From positions 1 through 46,639 of the forward strand of contig CAMUJF010000021.1 of NCBI GenBank assembly GCA_947089135.1: a stretch of DNA of 46,639 nt, read 5' to 3'. The position numbers and the translations under genes are program-made. The stretch is from an uncultured Clostridia bacterium. GTDB taxonomy: Bacteria > Bacillota > Clostridia > Oscillospirales > Ruminococcaceae. The notes beneath the pieces were generated by a model, which was not told the origin of the DNA, did no database searches, and saw only the letters and a program-made list of their open reading frames with translations. Below, piece by piece: positions 6,469 to 14,917 of this stretch; position 1 is the first letter of the stretch; each line of letters starts with the position of its first letter.

Positions 6469-8322
6469 TTACGCCTCCGCGAACTGTGAGTTATAGAGCG
6501 CGGCATAGAAGCCGTTTTTCTCAATGAGCTGATCGTGAGTACCCTGTTCCGTGATGTCGCCGTCCTTCATTACAAGAATGAGATCCGCGTCGCGTATAGT
6601 GGATAGGCGGTGCGCGATAACAAAGCTTGTTCTGCCTTTCATAAGATTGTTCATAGCCTTTTGTATGCGTATCTCAGTCCGTGTATCAACGGAGCTTGTC
6701 GCCTCGTCGAGAATGAGTATCTTATTGTCTGCCAGAATAGCCCGCGCAATCGTCAGAAGCTGCTTCTGACCCTGGGAAACGTTGCCCGATTCCTCGTTAA
6801 GTTCGGTTTGGTAACCGTCGGGAAGCGTCCTTATAAAGCGGTCTACATGAGCTGCCTTTGCTGCGGCTATGACCTCCTCGTCGGTAGCGTCGAGTCTGCC
6901 GTAACGGATATTTTCCATGATTGTTCCGTTGAACAGCCATGTATCCTGCAAGACCATTCCGAAAGCCTCACGCAGCGAACTTCTCTCAAACCCGCGGATA
7001 TCGTGGCCGTCTACCTTTATAGAGCCTCCGTTCACATCGTAAAACCTCATCAGAAGCTTTACCATTGTGGTTTTTCCCGCACCCGTGGGACCTACGATAG
7101 CCACAGTCTGACCCTTTTCAACGCTTGCGCTGAAATCGCTTATAATTATCTTGTTCGGGTCGTAGCCGAATTTAACGTGCTCAAACTCAACGTTTCCCTC
7201 TATTTTTTCGGGGGGAACAGGATTTTCAGCGTTGTTTTCCTCCTCGTCCTCTTCAAGGAACTCAAACACTCTTTCCGCAGCGGCAGCCATTGACTGGAGC
7301 ATATTTGATACCTGCGCTATCTGAGTTATAGGCTGTGTAAACTGTCTTACGTACTGGATAAACGCCTGAATATCTCCCACGGAAATAGAGCCTCTTGCCG
7401 CAAGCCACGCGCCTACGACAGCTACTCCGACGTAGCCCAGATTTCCCACGAACTGCATGATAGGCTGCATCATTCCCGACAGGAACTGTGAAAGCATTGC
7501 CGACTTGTAGAGTATGCGGTTGTCCCGCTCAAACTCCTCAAGGGAACGTTCTTCGCGGTTGAAAGCCTTGATAACAAGGTGTCCGCCGTAGACTTCCTCC
7601 ACCTGACCGTTTACATGACCGAGGTACTCCTGCTGCTGCTTGAAGTACTTCTGGGATTTCTTTACAACAAGCATTACCAGAACAGTGGATATGGGCAGTA
7701 TAAGCAGCGCGATAACCGTGAGTATGCCGCTTATGGAAAGCATCATCACAAGTACGCCTATAAGTGTAGTAACGGAGGTGATAAGTTGTGTGATGCTCTG
7801 ATTAAGACTCATGCCGAGGGTGTCAACGTCGTTGGTAACTCTTGACAGAACCTCGCCGTGAGTATTGCTTTCATAGTATTTCATGGGTATGCGGTGTATC
7901 TTTTCCGAAATGTCCTTGCGCATACGGTATGTCATTTTTTGGGATACGCCTGACATCAGCCAGCCCTGAACGAACATGAACGAGCCGCTGAGAACGTACA
8001 TACCCATAACAGTGAGAAGTATCTGTCCGATCTTGTCAAAGTCCACGCCGCTTCCGCCGCTGACCTTGCTGACAAGTCCGTTGAAGATTTCGGTAGTCGC
8101 GCCGCTGAGGACTTTCGGGCCGGCAATATTGAATATGGTGCTGCCAATGGCAAATATCATTACTGCGATTATAGCTGCCTTAAAGGGCTTGACATAATTC
8201 AAAAGCTTGCGGAGAGTGCCCTTGAAATCCTTTGCCTTTTCCATTGGAGGACCTCCTCCGGGTCCGTGAGGACCGTGGGGTCCGCGTCTCGGACTGCTTA
8301 CGGGTCTGTTGTTTTCCGCCAT
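6469..8322 (-). CDS. ABC exporter subunit 2 (permease fused to ATPase, canonical Walker B)
   Basis: A half-transporter of 617 residues: a Pro/Gly/His-rich cytosolic N-terminus (residues 1-27), a six-helix ABC_membrane domain (about 50-350) and a nucleotide-binding domain. Walker A is GPTGAGKTT at 411-419, the signature is VSQGQ at 515-519 (non-canonical, normally SGGQ), and Walker B is ILILDEA with the catalytic Glu540 present. It starts one base after the stop of subunit 1, so the two are translationally coupled. Together they should form a heterodimer in the membrane exporting a drug, lipid or peptide; the substrate cannot be deduced. An inverted-repeat element follows the stop. Confidence 0.93.
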   Translation of the reverse strand: MAENNRPVSSPRRGPHGPHGPGGGPPMEKAKDFKGTLRKLLNYVKPFKAAIIAVMIFAIGSTIFNIAGPKVLSGATTEIFNGLVSKVSGGSGVDFDKIGQILLTVMGMYVLSGSFMFVQGWLMSGVSQKMTYRMRKDISEKIHRIPMKYYESNTHGEVLSRVTNDVDTLGMSLNQSITQLITSVTTLIGVLVMMLSISGILTVIALLILPISTVLVMLVVKKSQKYFKQQQEYLGHVNGQVEEVYGGHLVIKAFNREERSLEEFERDNRILYKSAMLSQFLSGMMQPIMQFVGNLGYVGVAVVGAWLAARGSISVGDIQAFIQYVRQFTQPITQIAQVSNMLQSMAAAAERVFEFLEEDEEENNAENPVPPEKIEGNVEFEHVKFGYDPNKIIISDFSASVEKGQTVAIVGPTGAGKTTMVKLLMRFYDVNGGSIKVDGHDIRGFERSSLREAFGMVLQDTWLFNGTIMENIRYGRLDATDEEVIAAAKAAHVDRFIRTLPDGYQTELNEESGNVSQGQKQLLTIARAILADNKILILDEATSSVDTRTEIRIQKAMNNLMKGRTSFVIAHRLSTIRDADLILVMKDGDITEQGTHDQLIEKNGFYAALYNSQFAEA

Positions 8323-8323
8323 A

Positions 8324-10492
8324 TCACTCAGCCTCCTTTCCGCTGTTATCCGCAGTCTTTCCGCGCTTCAATTCGCTTTCCGAAAGCTGGGACGAAGCGA
8401 TCTGCTCGTATATTTCGCAGTTTTTCAGCAGTTCCTCGTGAGTACCCATTCCCGCGATCCTGCCCTCGTCAAGGACGATTATTTTATCCGCGTGAAGAAT
8501 GGTGCTGATACGCTGTGCGACGATTATCACCGTGGAGTCTGCGACCTGCTCGGCAAGAGCCTTTCTCAGAGCCGCGTCGGTTTTGTAGTCCAGAGCGGAA
8601 AAACTGTCGTCGAAAATGTATATCTTAGGCTTTTTTACAATAGCTCTTGCAATGGAAAGCCGCTGCTTCTGACCTCCCGAAACGTTGGTACCGCCCTGCG
8701 ATATGGGACTTTCGTACTTTTCGGGCTTGGCTTCGATAAAGTCCGTGGACTGTGCGATAGCCGCCGCCTCACGAAGCTGTTCATCTGAAGCGTTTTCGTC
8801 TCCGAAGCGGAGGTTTGAAGCGATAGTTCCGCTGAACAGAACTCCCTTTTGCGGTACAAGACCGATATTCTCACGCAGATAGTGCTGTGAGAGCTCACGG
8901 ACGTCCGTGCCGTCGATAGTGACCTTTCCCTCGGTAACGTCAAAGAAGCGGGGAATAAGATTTATCATCGTGGACTTTCCGCTGCCCGTGCTTCCGATAA
9001 CGGCTGTAGTCTCGCCGGGATTTGCGGTAAAGCTTATGTGGTGCAGTACCTTTTCCTCCGAATCGCCGTAGCTGAACGAAACGTCCTCGAAAGCGACTCT
9101 GCCCTCGGTAATGCCCGAATCGGCGGCGTTAGCCTTATCGCCTATGGACGGCTCGGTCTCAAGCACTTCGCTGATACGGTTCGCCGAAACGGTAGCTCTC
9201 GGCAGCATAATTGATATCATAGTCAGCATAAGGAACGACATTACAATCTGCATTGTGTAAGTAAGGAAAGCTATCATATCGCCCACCTGCATTTCGCCGT
9301 TGTCTATTCCCTTTGCGCCGAACCATACTATAAGAACGCTTATACCGTTCATGATAAGGGTCATAAACGGACTCATTACCGTCATCACGCGATTAGTGAA
9401 AAGCTGAGTTTTCATAAGATTTTTGTTTGCGGTATCAAAACGTTCCTGCTCGTATTCCTCGCGGCTGAACGCTCTGATAACGGGAAGTCCGGTAAGTATC
9501 TCGCGGGTAACAAGGTTGAGGCGGTCGATAAGCTTTTGCATAATTTTGAATTTCGGCATTGCCGCCGACATCAGTACCGCTACCAGCGCAAGTATCGCCG
9601 CAACGGCAATGAAGATTATCCAGCCCATTCCCGTACCCGTGCGCACCACCTTGATAACGCCGCCGATGCCCATTATGGGCGCATACAAAACCATACGCAG
9701 TATCATAACTATAACCATTTGTACCTGCTGTATGTCGTTTGTGGAGCGGGTTATCAAAGAAGCTGTGGAAAACTTATCCATTTCCGCGTTGGAAAAGGAG
9801 ATAACCTTGCGGAATATTTTTTCTCGGACGTTCATTCCGAACAGCGCCGCGAGCTGCGCCGCGATAAATCCGACTACTATTGTAACTACCATTATCAGCA
9901 GGGACATTCCAAGCATTTTTGCTCCCGTTTTGAAAATGTAACTCATTCTGAGAGCGTCCATATCCGTACCCTGCGCTTCGAGCTCGCTTTTAGCGAAGCC
10001 TATCGCCATTTGCGAAAGCATAACGTCGCTGTAGCCCTCAAACTGCTTGTGTATTTCCTCGATCATCGGAGCTCGCTGTTCCTCGGGCATTGCCAGCAGC
10101 GCGTCTGTTACCGTCATTCCCTCGGGGAGCTGCATTTCCGCAGGGAACATTGAGCTGTCCGCATTATCAAGTGCGTATACGACTGCCGCAGGGTATGTTA
10201 TATAAGGCTCAACAATTTCCGTTTCGTCCGACCGCACATAGGTAAGTTTTCCGTCCGGGTAATATTCCGACAGCATACCGCTCTTGTTGAACAACAGCAG
10301 CTTTTTCATACTTTCTGCGGAAATCTCCTCAAGCGCAGCAGTTTCTACGCCGCCCTGCTGGATTCCCACATCCACAATATCTGAGGTGTACTGAGGCAGT
10401 GCTAAGTCGCAGAAAGCCTGAACTACCAACAGCGCCACTATCAGCGGTATCCACATTGCGGATTTGCCAAGGTGTTTAAGCATTTTTATCAT
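8324..10492 (-). CDS. ABC exporter subunit 1 (permease fused to ATPase, degenerate Walker B)
   Basis: A 722-residue half-transporter. TM1 (about 13-33) is followed by an extracellular insertion of roughly 140 residues, seen in many clostridial exporters, then five more helices and an ATPase domain. Walker A is GSTGSGKST at about 500-508, the signature SGGQ is canonical near 605-608, but Walker B reads IYIFDDS, with Asp where the catalytic Glu normally stands. That is the mark of the degenerate half-site in heterodimeric exporters (TM287/288, BmrCD type). ATG 10492 is chosen because AAGGAGG lies 9 nt before it; ATG 10513 would include that site. It overlaps marR by 17 nt. Confidence 0.93.
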   Translation of the reverse strand: MIKMLKHLGKSAMWIPLIVALLVVQAFCDLALPQYTSDIVDVGIQQGGVETAALEEISAESMKKLLLFNKSGMLSEYYPDGKLTYVRSDETEIVEPYITYPAAVVYALDNADSSMFPAEMQLPEGMTVTDALLAMPEEQRAPMIEEIHKQFEGYSDVMLSQMAIGFAKSELEAQGTDMDALRMSYIFKTGAKMLGMSLLIMVVTIVVGFIAAQLAALFGMNVREKIFRKVISFSNAEMDKFSTASLITRSTNDIQQVQMVIVMILRMVLYAPIMGIGGVIKVVRTGTGMGWIIFIAVAAILALVAVLMSAAMPKFKIMQKLIDRLNLVTREILTGLPVIRAFSREEYEQERFDTANKNLMKTQLFTNRVMTVMSPFMTLIMNGISVLIVWFGAKGIDNGEMQVGDMIAFLTYTMQIVMSFLMLTMISIMLPRATVSANRISEVLETEPSIGDKANAADSGITEGRVAFEDVSFSYGDSEEKVLHHISFTANPGETTAVIGSTGSGKSTMINLIPRFFDVTEGKVTIDGTDVRELSQHYLRENIGLVPQKGVLFSGTIASNLRFGDENASDEQLREAAAIAQSTDFIEAKPEKYESPISQGGTNVSGGQKQRLSIARAIVKKPKIYIFDDSFSALDYKTDAALRKALAEQVADSTVIIVAQRISTILHADKIIVLDEGRIAGMGTHEELLKNCEIYEQIASSQLSESELKRGKTADNSGKEAE

Positions 10493-10955
10493 CTGACCGA
10501 TCCTCCTTGTCATAAATATATTCAGACATAATGTTAAGCAATTCGTTGTAGAGGACGTTGAATTCCCGCAGGTGTTCCTCGCCCATTTTATCGCCTATGT
10601 GCTCCATAAGTCCGATAAATCTTTTGTGAGCGGAATCAAGAAGCCGTTCGCCGTTTTCCGTCAGCCTTACCATAGTGCTGCGGCGGTTGAATGCGTTGGT
10701 GCGGCGTTCGATAAGACCGCGTTCTTCAAGGGACTTCAGCATTCTCGATACTGCCGGGGGAGTGACCTCCAGAGCCGCGGCGATTTGAGAGACCGATATG
10801 CCGTCTTCGGTATCATTTTCACTGATAATGTTCATGGTGCAGAATTCACTGTGCGAGACTCCGAGCTTTGACGGCAGATGTACCATAAGCTGTCTCATTC
10901 TGTGGAATTTTTCGGCAAGCTCAAAATCCTCCGCCGTACCTCCGTTTGCGTTCAT
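10476..10955 (-). CDS. MarR family transcriptional regulator
   Basis: A 159-residue dimeric winged-helix regulator. The recognition helix region is VSQIAAALEVTPPAVSRML (about 55-73) and the beta-wing RRTNAFNRRSTMVRLT follows; flanking helices form the dimer interface. It is the first gene of a three-gene operon with both ABC exporter subunits and overlaps the next start, the classical layout for a repressor released by a transported ligand. A palindrome overlapping the operon's -35 box is the probable autoregulatory operator. AGGAGTG precedes the ATG by 9 nt. Confidence 0.93.
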   Translation of the reverse strand: MNANGGTAEDFELAEKFHRMRQLMVHLPSKLGVSHSEFCTMNIISENDTEDGISVSQIAAALEVTPPAVSRMLKSLEERGLIERRTNAFNRRSTMVRLTENGERLLDSAHKRFIGLMEHIGDKMGEEHLREFNVLYNELLNIMSEYIYDKEDRSDDKNA

Positions 10956-11006
10956 TTCGGCTTCACTCCTATCGTTTAAAAGCTTAACATTGTTATCTAT
11001 TATGAT

Positions 11007-11034
11007 ATTATACCACGACTTTTTTTGTTGTCAA
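11007..11034 (-). promoter_or_regulatory. Promoter of the marR-ABC exporter operon
   Basis: Minus-strand TTGACA (11034-11029), 16-nt spacer and TATAAT (11012-11007), 52 nt upstream of the marR ATG. Confidence 0.85.
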
Positions 11035-11041
11035 TAGACAA
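11028..11041. promoter_or_regulatory. Probable MarR operator
   Basis: TTGTC-AATA-GACAA is a perfect 14-bp palindrome that covers the -35 box of the marR operon promoter. Position and symmetry suit binding of the MarR dimer; assignment is inference. Confidence 0.55.
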
Positions 11042-11067
11042 AGGAAAGTTTCATCATTTCAACACAT

Positions 11068-11105
11068 TGTACAAATTTCAGAAAATTTTGTTAATGATTT
11101 GTACA
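11068..11105. repeat. Inverted repeat between the AraC gene 3' end and the marR promoter
   Basis: TGTACAAAT (11068-11076) is matched by its exact reverse complement ATTTGTACA (11097-11105) across 20 nt. It is A/T-rich, without a T-tract, and 34 nt upstream of the marR -35 box. It may be a second regulatory site or a transcript 3' hairpin. Confidence 0.4.
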
Positions 11106-11153
11106 TTTTATACCTTGGCTCGGTTTGAAGCCCAAAGACCGCAGCCGCCGTTT

Positions 11154-12026
11154 TCAATATTCTTTTCTGTACCCTGAGGGAGTTATGCCCATACGTTTTT
11201 TAAAAAGTCTGCTGAAATAATTCACATCGTCAAATCCGCACTTTTCCGCCGTCTCCGATATGGACATTCCCGTACTCTTTAAAAGCATACAGGCGTGATT
11301 TATCCGCAGACCAATTATATATTCGAGCGGAGAGGCATTATATGCTTTTCTGAAAATGCGCATGAAATGTCTTTCTGAATAATGGGAAAGCTTCGCAAGC
11401 TGCCCTGCGGATATATCCTCCGTAAAGTGATTTTCCATATACGAGACCGCCTTTGCAATATTTACCACGTCCTGTCCGCTGTCTTCGCCGTCAAAGCTGT
11501 AAAGCCTTGAAAGCGTTACAGCGAGCTGCGCAAAACGGGATACAAGCATGGTTTTCCTGCATTCTTCCCCGCTTTGGTACTCCTGTATCATATCGTCCAG
11601 AAGCAGCTTTACCGCCTTGTAGTTTTCATGCTTGAGCCTGAGCCTGCTCCTGAAGCTTTGTTCCTTGGTGATATGCGGTTCAAGCACGAAAAGCGCCTGA
11701 TATCCCGCGCCGGTCATGATGTCCGGCAAGGCTGAAAACATTTCGCTGTGGCGGTACATTATATTGCATATGCGAAAATTTTCCGGATTTTTGTAGCCAT
11801 GGACTGTATCGTTGCCGACAACGAAAACGTCCCCCTTTTCAATCATGTACTCTTCGTTGTTTACAACATGAACGGCGCTGCCCTCCGTAACTATTACCAG
11901 CTCGTTGAAATCACGGTGGCAATGTGCGTAAAGATCTTGCCCGTGCTCTCCGTACTGAATAAAAAACGGAAACTCCACATCGTCGGTAAACCAGCTCAGG
12001 TATGCTTCCGTAACATTATTTTCCAC
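11154..12026 (-). CDS. AraC family transcriptional regulator
   Basis: A 290-residue regulator with an N-terminal cupin sensor (about 15-140, with the HCHRDFNELVIV strand typical of sugar-sensing AraC proteins) and two C-terminal helix-turn-helix motifs (ISAGQLAKLSHYSERHFMRI and MSISETAEKCGFDDVNYFSR). It is divergent from the GH43-GH5 genes and very likely controls them in response to a plant oligosaccharide (inference). The start is taken as GTG 12026, placed 9 nt after GGGAG; ATG 12044 would put that site inside the gene and remains an alternative. Confidence 0.88.
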   Translation of the reverse strand: MENNVTEAYLSWFTDDVEFPFFIQYGEHGQDLYAHCHRDFNELVIVTEGSAVHVVNNEEYMIEKGDVFVVGNDTVHGYKNPENFRICNIMYRHSEMFSALPDIMTGAGYQALFVLEPHITKEQSFRSRLRLKHENYKAVKLLLDDMIQEYQSGEECRKTMLVSRFAQLAVTLSRLYSFDGEDSGQDVVNIAKAVSYMENHFTEDISAGQLAKLSHYSERHFMRIFRKAYNASPLEYIIGLRINHACMLLKSTGMSISETAEKCGFDDVNYFSRLFKKRMGITPSGYRKEY

Positions 12027-12138
12027 AAATATCATCTCCCGCATAATGCATTACATATTATTGTACAGCATTTTATTAGCATTTTCAAGACATACGTAAC
12101 TTTTTTCAGCACAAAACCGCCATGATGTGCTCTTTGCC

Positions 12139-12167
12139 TTGAAAAATTTGACATAATAAGGTATAAT
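12139..12167 (+). promoter_or_regulatory. Promoter of the GH43-GH5 operon
   Basis: TTGAAA (12139-12144), 17-nt spacer, TATAAT (12162-12167), 30 nt before the GH43 ATG. The -35 is one base off consensus, consistent with activator help. Confidence 0.75.
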
Positions 12168-12196
12168 GATTTTAAACAGATGAAAGGAGTCTTTCT

Positions 12197-13543
12197 ATGC
12201 CTAATCCATATTTGCCGTTCTGGGAATATATCCCCGACGGAGAACCGAGAGTTTTCGGAGACCGCATATACGTTTACGGTTCCCACGATAACGCGGGTTC
12301 TGTGAAATTCTGCGACTACGTGCTCAAATGCTGGAGCGCGCCGCTTAATAACCTTAACGACTGGGTATGCCACGGAGATATCTTCCGTACCCGCGAAACA
12401 GCCGACTATCCCTCCGATACGGACTGGACAAATGAGACTAACTATCTTTATGCTCCCGACGTAGTTGAAAAGGACGGGAAATATTACCTTTACGCATACA
12501 TAATAAACTCCATAGGCTGCGTTGCGGTAAGCGACAAGCCCGAGGGACCGTTCAGGCTGCTGTCGAAATATAAGTACACCATTCCTGACGAGATATGCTG
12601 CAACGGCTGGTTCATTGACCCCGGAGTACTTGTTGACGACGACGGCAGAACGTACATATACTGCGGCTATGAACGTTCCTTTATGGCTGAAATAAACAGC
12701 GATAATATGTACGAGGTACTGGACGGAACGTGCATAGAACACATTATCCCCATAGAAAAAACCGAAGATTTTCCCGATGATGACAGCTTGTTCTTTGAAG
12801 CCTGCTCTCCTCGGAAGGTCGGAGATACATATTACCTGATATATTCACCGAAGCGCGGAAGCAGACTTGCGTACGCAACCTCAGACAAGCCTACAGGACC
12901 GTTCAAATACCGCGGCTATATAGTTGACAACGGAGTCGATTATCCGGGCGGCAACGACCACGGCTCTATTGTTCAGATAAACGGACAGTGGTATATTTTC
13001 TACCACCGCATGACAAACGGCACTATAATGTCCCGCCGCGGCTGCGTGGAGAAAATTGAAATTCTTCCCGACGGTACTATCCCTCCTGTGGAAATGACGT
13101 CTCTGGGTTTTGAGGATTCTCTCGATCCGTATAAGATAACGCCCGCCGAGATCGCCTGCGTGCTTAAAGGCGGAGCGGTCGTTACCGAAAAAAATGTGTT
13201 TGAACGCGTCGTGACCAATGTTACGGAGGACTGTGTTATCGGTTATAAATATTTTGATTTCGGGGACGATTTCGGCAGCAAGACCATGGAACTTTCCGTA
13301 AACGTGTGCGGCACAGGCTGCGACAGTATCCTGCACGTACTTATAGACGGCGAGGACGGTGAAGAGATAGGGCAGATAAGGATAGGAAGAAACGGCGGCG
13401 CGGTTACCGAACGGGTCAGAGCCGTTACAGGCAGACACAGCGTTTTCTTTAAGGCAGCAACCGAATACCCCCGTGACTGGTCGGGAGAATCATTCAGGAA
13501 CAGATGTCTTTTTGAGTTAAAATCGTTCGTATTTATGAAGTAA
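12197..13543 (+). CDS. Glycoside hydrolase family 43 with C-terminal CBM6-like domain
   Basis: A 448-residue five-bladed propeller glycosidase of GH43, a family of beta-xylosidases, alpha-L-arabinofuranosidases and related enzymes acting on arabinoxylan or arabinan. Family segments are visible in order: PDGEPRVFGDRIYVYGSHD with the N-terminal catalytic-base region, APDVVEKDGKYYLYAY, WFIDPGVLVDDDGRTYIY, FEACSPRKVGDTYYLIYS (acid region) and GNDHGSIVQINGQWYIFYH. Residues about 335-448 resemble a CBM6 sandwich (ILHVLIDGEDGEEIGQI, then VTGRHSVFFKA). No signal peptide is present, so it should cleave imported oligosaccharides in the cytosol. GAAAGGAG precedes the ATG. It is followed after 20 nt by the GH5 gene. 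Confidence 0.9.
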   Translation: MPNPYLPFWEYIPDGEPRVFGDRIYVYGSHDNAGSVKFCDYVLKCWSAPLNNLNDWVCHGDIFRTRETADYPSDTDWTNETNYLYAPDVVEKDGKYYLYAYIINSIGCVAVSDKPEGPFRLLSKYKYTIPDEICCNGWFIDPGVLVDDDGRTYIYCGYERSFMAEINSDNMYEVLDGTCIEHIIPIEKTEDFPDDDSLFFEACSPRKVGDTYYLIYSPKRGSRLAYATSDKPTGPFKYRGYIVDNGVDYPGGNDHGSIVQINGQWYIFYHRMTNGTIMSRRGCVEKIEILPDGTIPPVEMTSLGFEDSLDPYKITPAEIACVLKGGAVVTEKNVFERVVTNVTEDCVIGYKYFDFGDDFGSKTMELSVNVCGTGCDSILHVLIDGEDGEEIGQIRIGRNGGAVTERVRAVTGRHSVFFKAATEYPRDWSGESFRNRCLFELKSFVFMK

Positions 13544-13563
13544 GAAGCAAGGAGATGTGTAAA

Positions 13564-14724
13564 ATGTTAAAGCTTGCACGTTTGAAAAGAATAATTGCGG
13601 CAGCGTCTGCGGTATGCATATTTACGGCAGGAATGTGCGGCTGCAATGTCGAGGCAAAGGAAAGCATGAGAGAAATGACGACTATGGAGGTCGTTCAGGA
13701 AATGGGTCTCGGTATCAATCTGGGCAACACAATGGAGTCCAGCGGAATGCATCTTGCTTCCGTTCAGGCTTACGAAACAGGTTGGGGAAGCCCGGTCATC
13801 ACACAGCCGATGATACAGGGATATGCCGACGCGGGCTTCGGAGTACTGCGCGTTCCCGTGGCATGGAGCAATCTCATGAACAAGCAAACCTATGAAATAA
13901 GTCCCGACTATATTGCGCGTGTCAAGGAGATAGTAAACTGGGCTATCGACGCCGATATGTACGTTATTATGAATATACACTGGGACGGCGGCTGGTGGAC
14001 AGGATTCGCAAAGGACGATCAGCGTGACAAATGCTTTGAAAAATACGAAAGCATCTGGACTCAGCTTTGCGCTGAGTTCGGAGAGTACAGCGATAAGCTG
14101 ATGTTCGAGTCACTCAACGAAGAGGGCGGTTGGGAGGATATCTGGAACCGTTACAGCAATCAGGGCGATAAGGAAAAATCTTTTGGAATACTTAACGATA
14201 TCAACCAGAGGTTTGTAAATATCGTACGCGGTTCCGGCGGAAACAACGAAAAACGTCACCTGCTCATCGCAGGCTACAATACCGATATAGAGCTTACCTG
14301 CGACCCCGCCTTTAAAATGCCCGACGATCCTGCGGGACGCTGCGCGGTTTCGGTGCACTACTATATCCCGTCCACATTTGCTATACTTGACAAGGACGCA
14401 AGTTGGGGCAAGGCGCGTACCGAATGGGGCGATGAGAACGATATCGCGGAACTCAACAAGTATATGGATATGATGAAAACCACATTTGTGGACAAGGGAG
14501 TTCCCGTAATTATCGGCGAGTACAGCGCCTGCGGAAATAATAAAACCACGGAAATGAAGCGCCTTTACGTGAGCTCGGTATGCGAGGCGGCATACACAAG
14601 GGGAATGTGCCCCGTGCTCTGGGACGTTACCGACGACTACTACATAAGAAGCACTGCCACATTTAAGGATAAGGAGCTTTTAAAAGAATTTGACAAAATA
14701 AAAAAGCTTGAACGCGGAAGTTAA
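13564..14724 (+). CDS. Glycoside hydrolase family 5 endoglucanase-type enzyme, exported
   Basis: A 386-residue TIM-barrel retaining hydrolase. An N-terminal hydrophobic stretch ends in a cysteine pair (TAGMCGC), so it is probably an exported lipoprotein. Family marks: GINLGNTM, LRVPVAWSN, MNIHWDGGWW, the acid/base Glu about 186 in ESLNEEG, VHYY near 265, and the nucleophile Glu about 319 in IIGEYSA. The start at 13564 follows AAGGAG by 9 nt; ATG 13555 touches the site and is rejected. There is no dockerin or carbohydrate-binding domain, so it is a single-domain surface glycanase acting on cellulose, xyloglucan or mixed-linkage glucan. It pairs with the cytosolic GH43 in one operon. Confidence 0.92.
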   Translation: MLKLARLKRIIAAASAVCIFTAGMCGCNVEAKESMREMTTMEVVQEMGLGINLGNTMESSGMHLASVQAYETGWGSPVITQPMIQGYADAGFGVLRVPVAWSNLMNKQTYEISPDYIARVKEIVNWAIDADMYVIMNIHWDGGWWTGFAKDDQRDKCFEKYESIWTQLCAEFGEYSDKLMFESLNEEGGWEDIWNRYSNQGDKEKSFGILNDINQRFVNIVRGSGGNNEKRHLLIAGYNTDIELTCDPAFKMPDDPAGRCAVSVHYYIPSTFAILDKDASWGKARTEWGDENDIAELNKYMDMMKTTFVDKGVPVIIGEYSACGNNKTTEMKRLYVSSVCEAAYTRGMCPVLWDVTDDYYIRSTATFKDKELLKEFDKIKKLERGS

Positions 14725-14741
14725 GCAGTATAAAAACATTT

Positions 14742-14776
14742 GGAAAGGCTGTGCTTAAGCAGCCTTTCCTTTTTTG
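14742..14776 (+). terminator. Terminator of the GH43-GH5 operon
   Basis: Perfect 10-bp stem GGAAAGGCTG / CAGCCTTTCC (14742-14751 with 14760-14769) followed by TTTTTT. Confidence 0.92.
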
Positions 14777-14854
14777 CCGTACTGTATTCAACCAGCCGCA
14801 GTCCTGACCTCAGCGCGGCTTTTTGCGGGACGTCGTAAAAATATTAAAATACGG

Positions 14855-14883
14855 TTGAAATCCGCAGAAAAATAGTGTATAAT
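14855..14883 (+). promoter_or_regulatory. Promoter of glyA
   Basis: TTGAAA (14855-14860), 17-nt spacer, TATAAT (14878-14883), 35 nt before the glyA ATG. No T-box or other riboswitch is visible in the short leader. Confidence 0.8.
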
Positions 14884-14917
14884 AAAAACAATATATTTTG
14901 GTAAAGGAGCAAACCTT

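Noticed and set aside
6610..8788. Plus-strand ORFs opposite the ABC exporter genes (up to 227 residues)
   Set aside because: Cys/Tyr/His-rich translations without motifs, caused by the antisense of G+C-biased codons.
14884..14917. Glycine riboswitch or T-box before glyA
   Set aside because: The leader from the promoter to the start codon is under 40 nt, too short for either.
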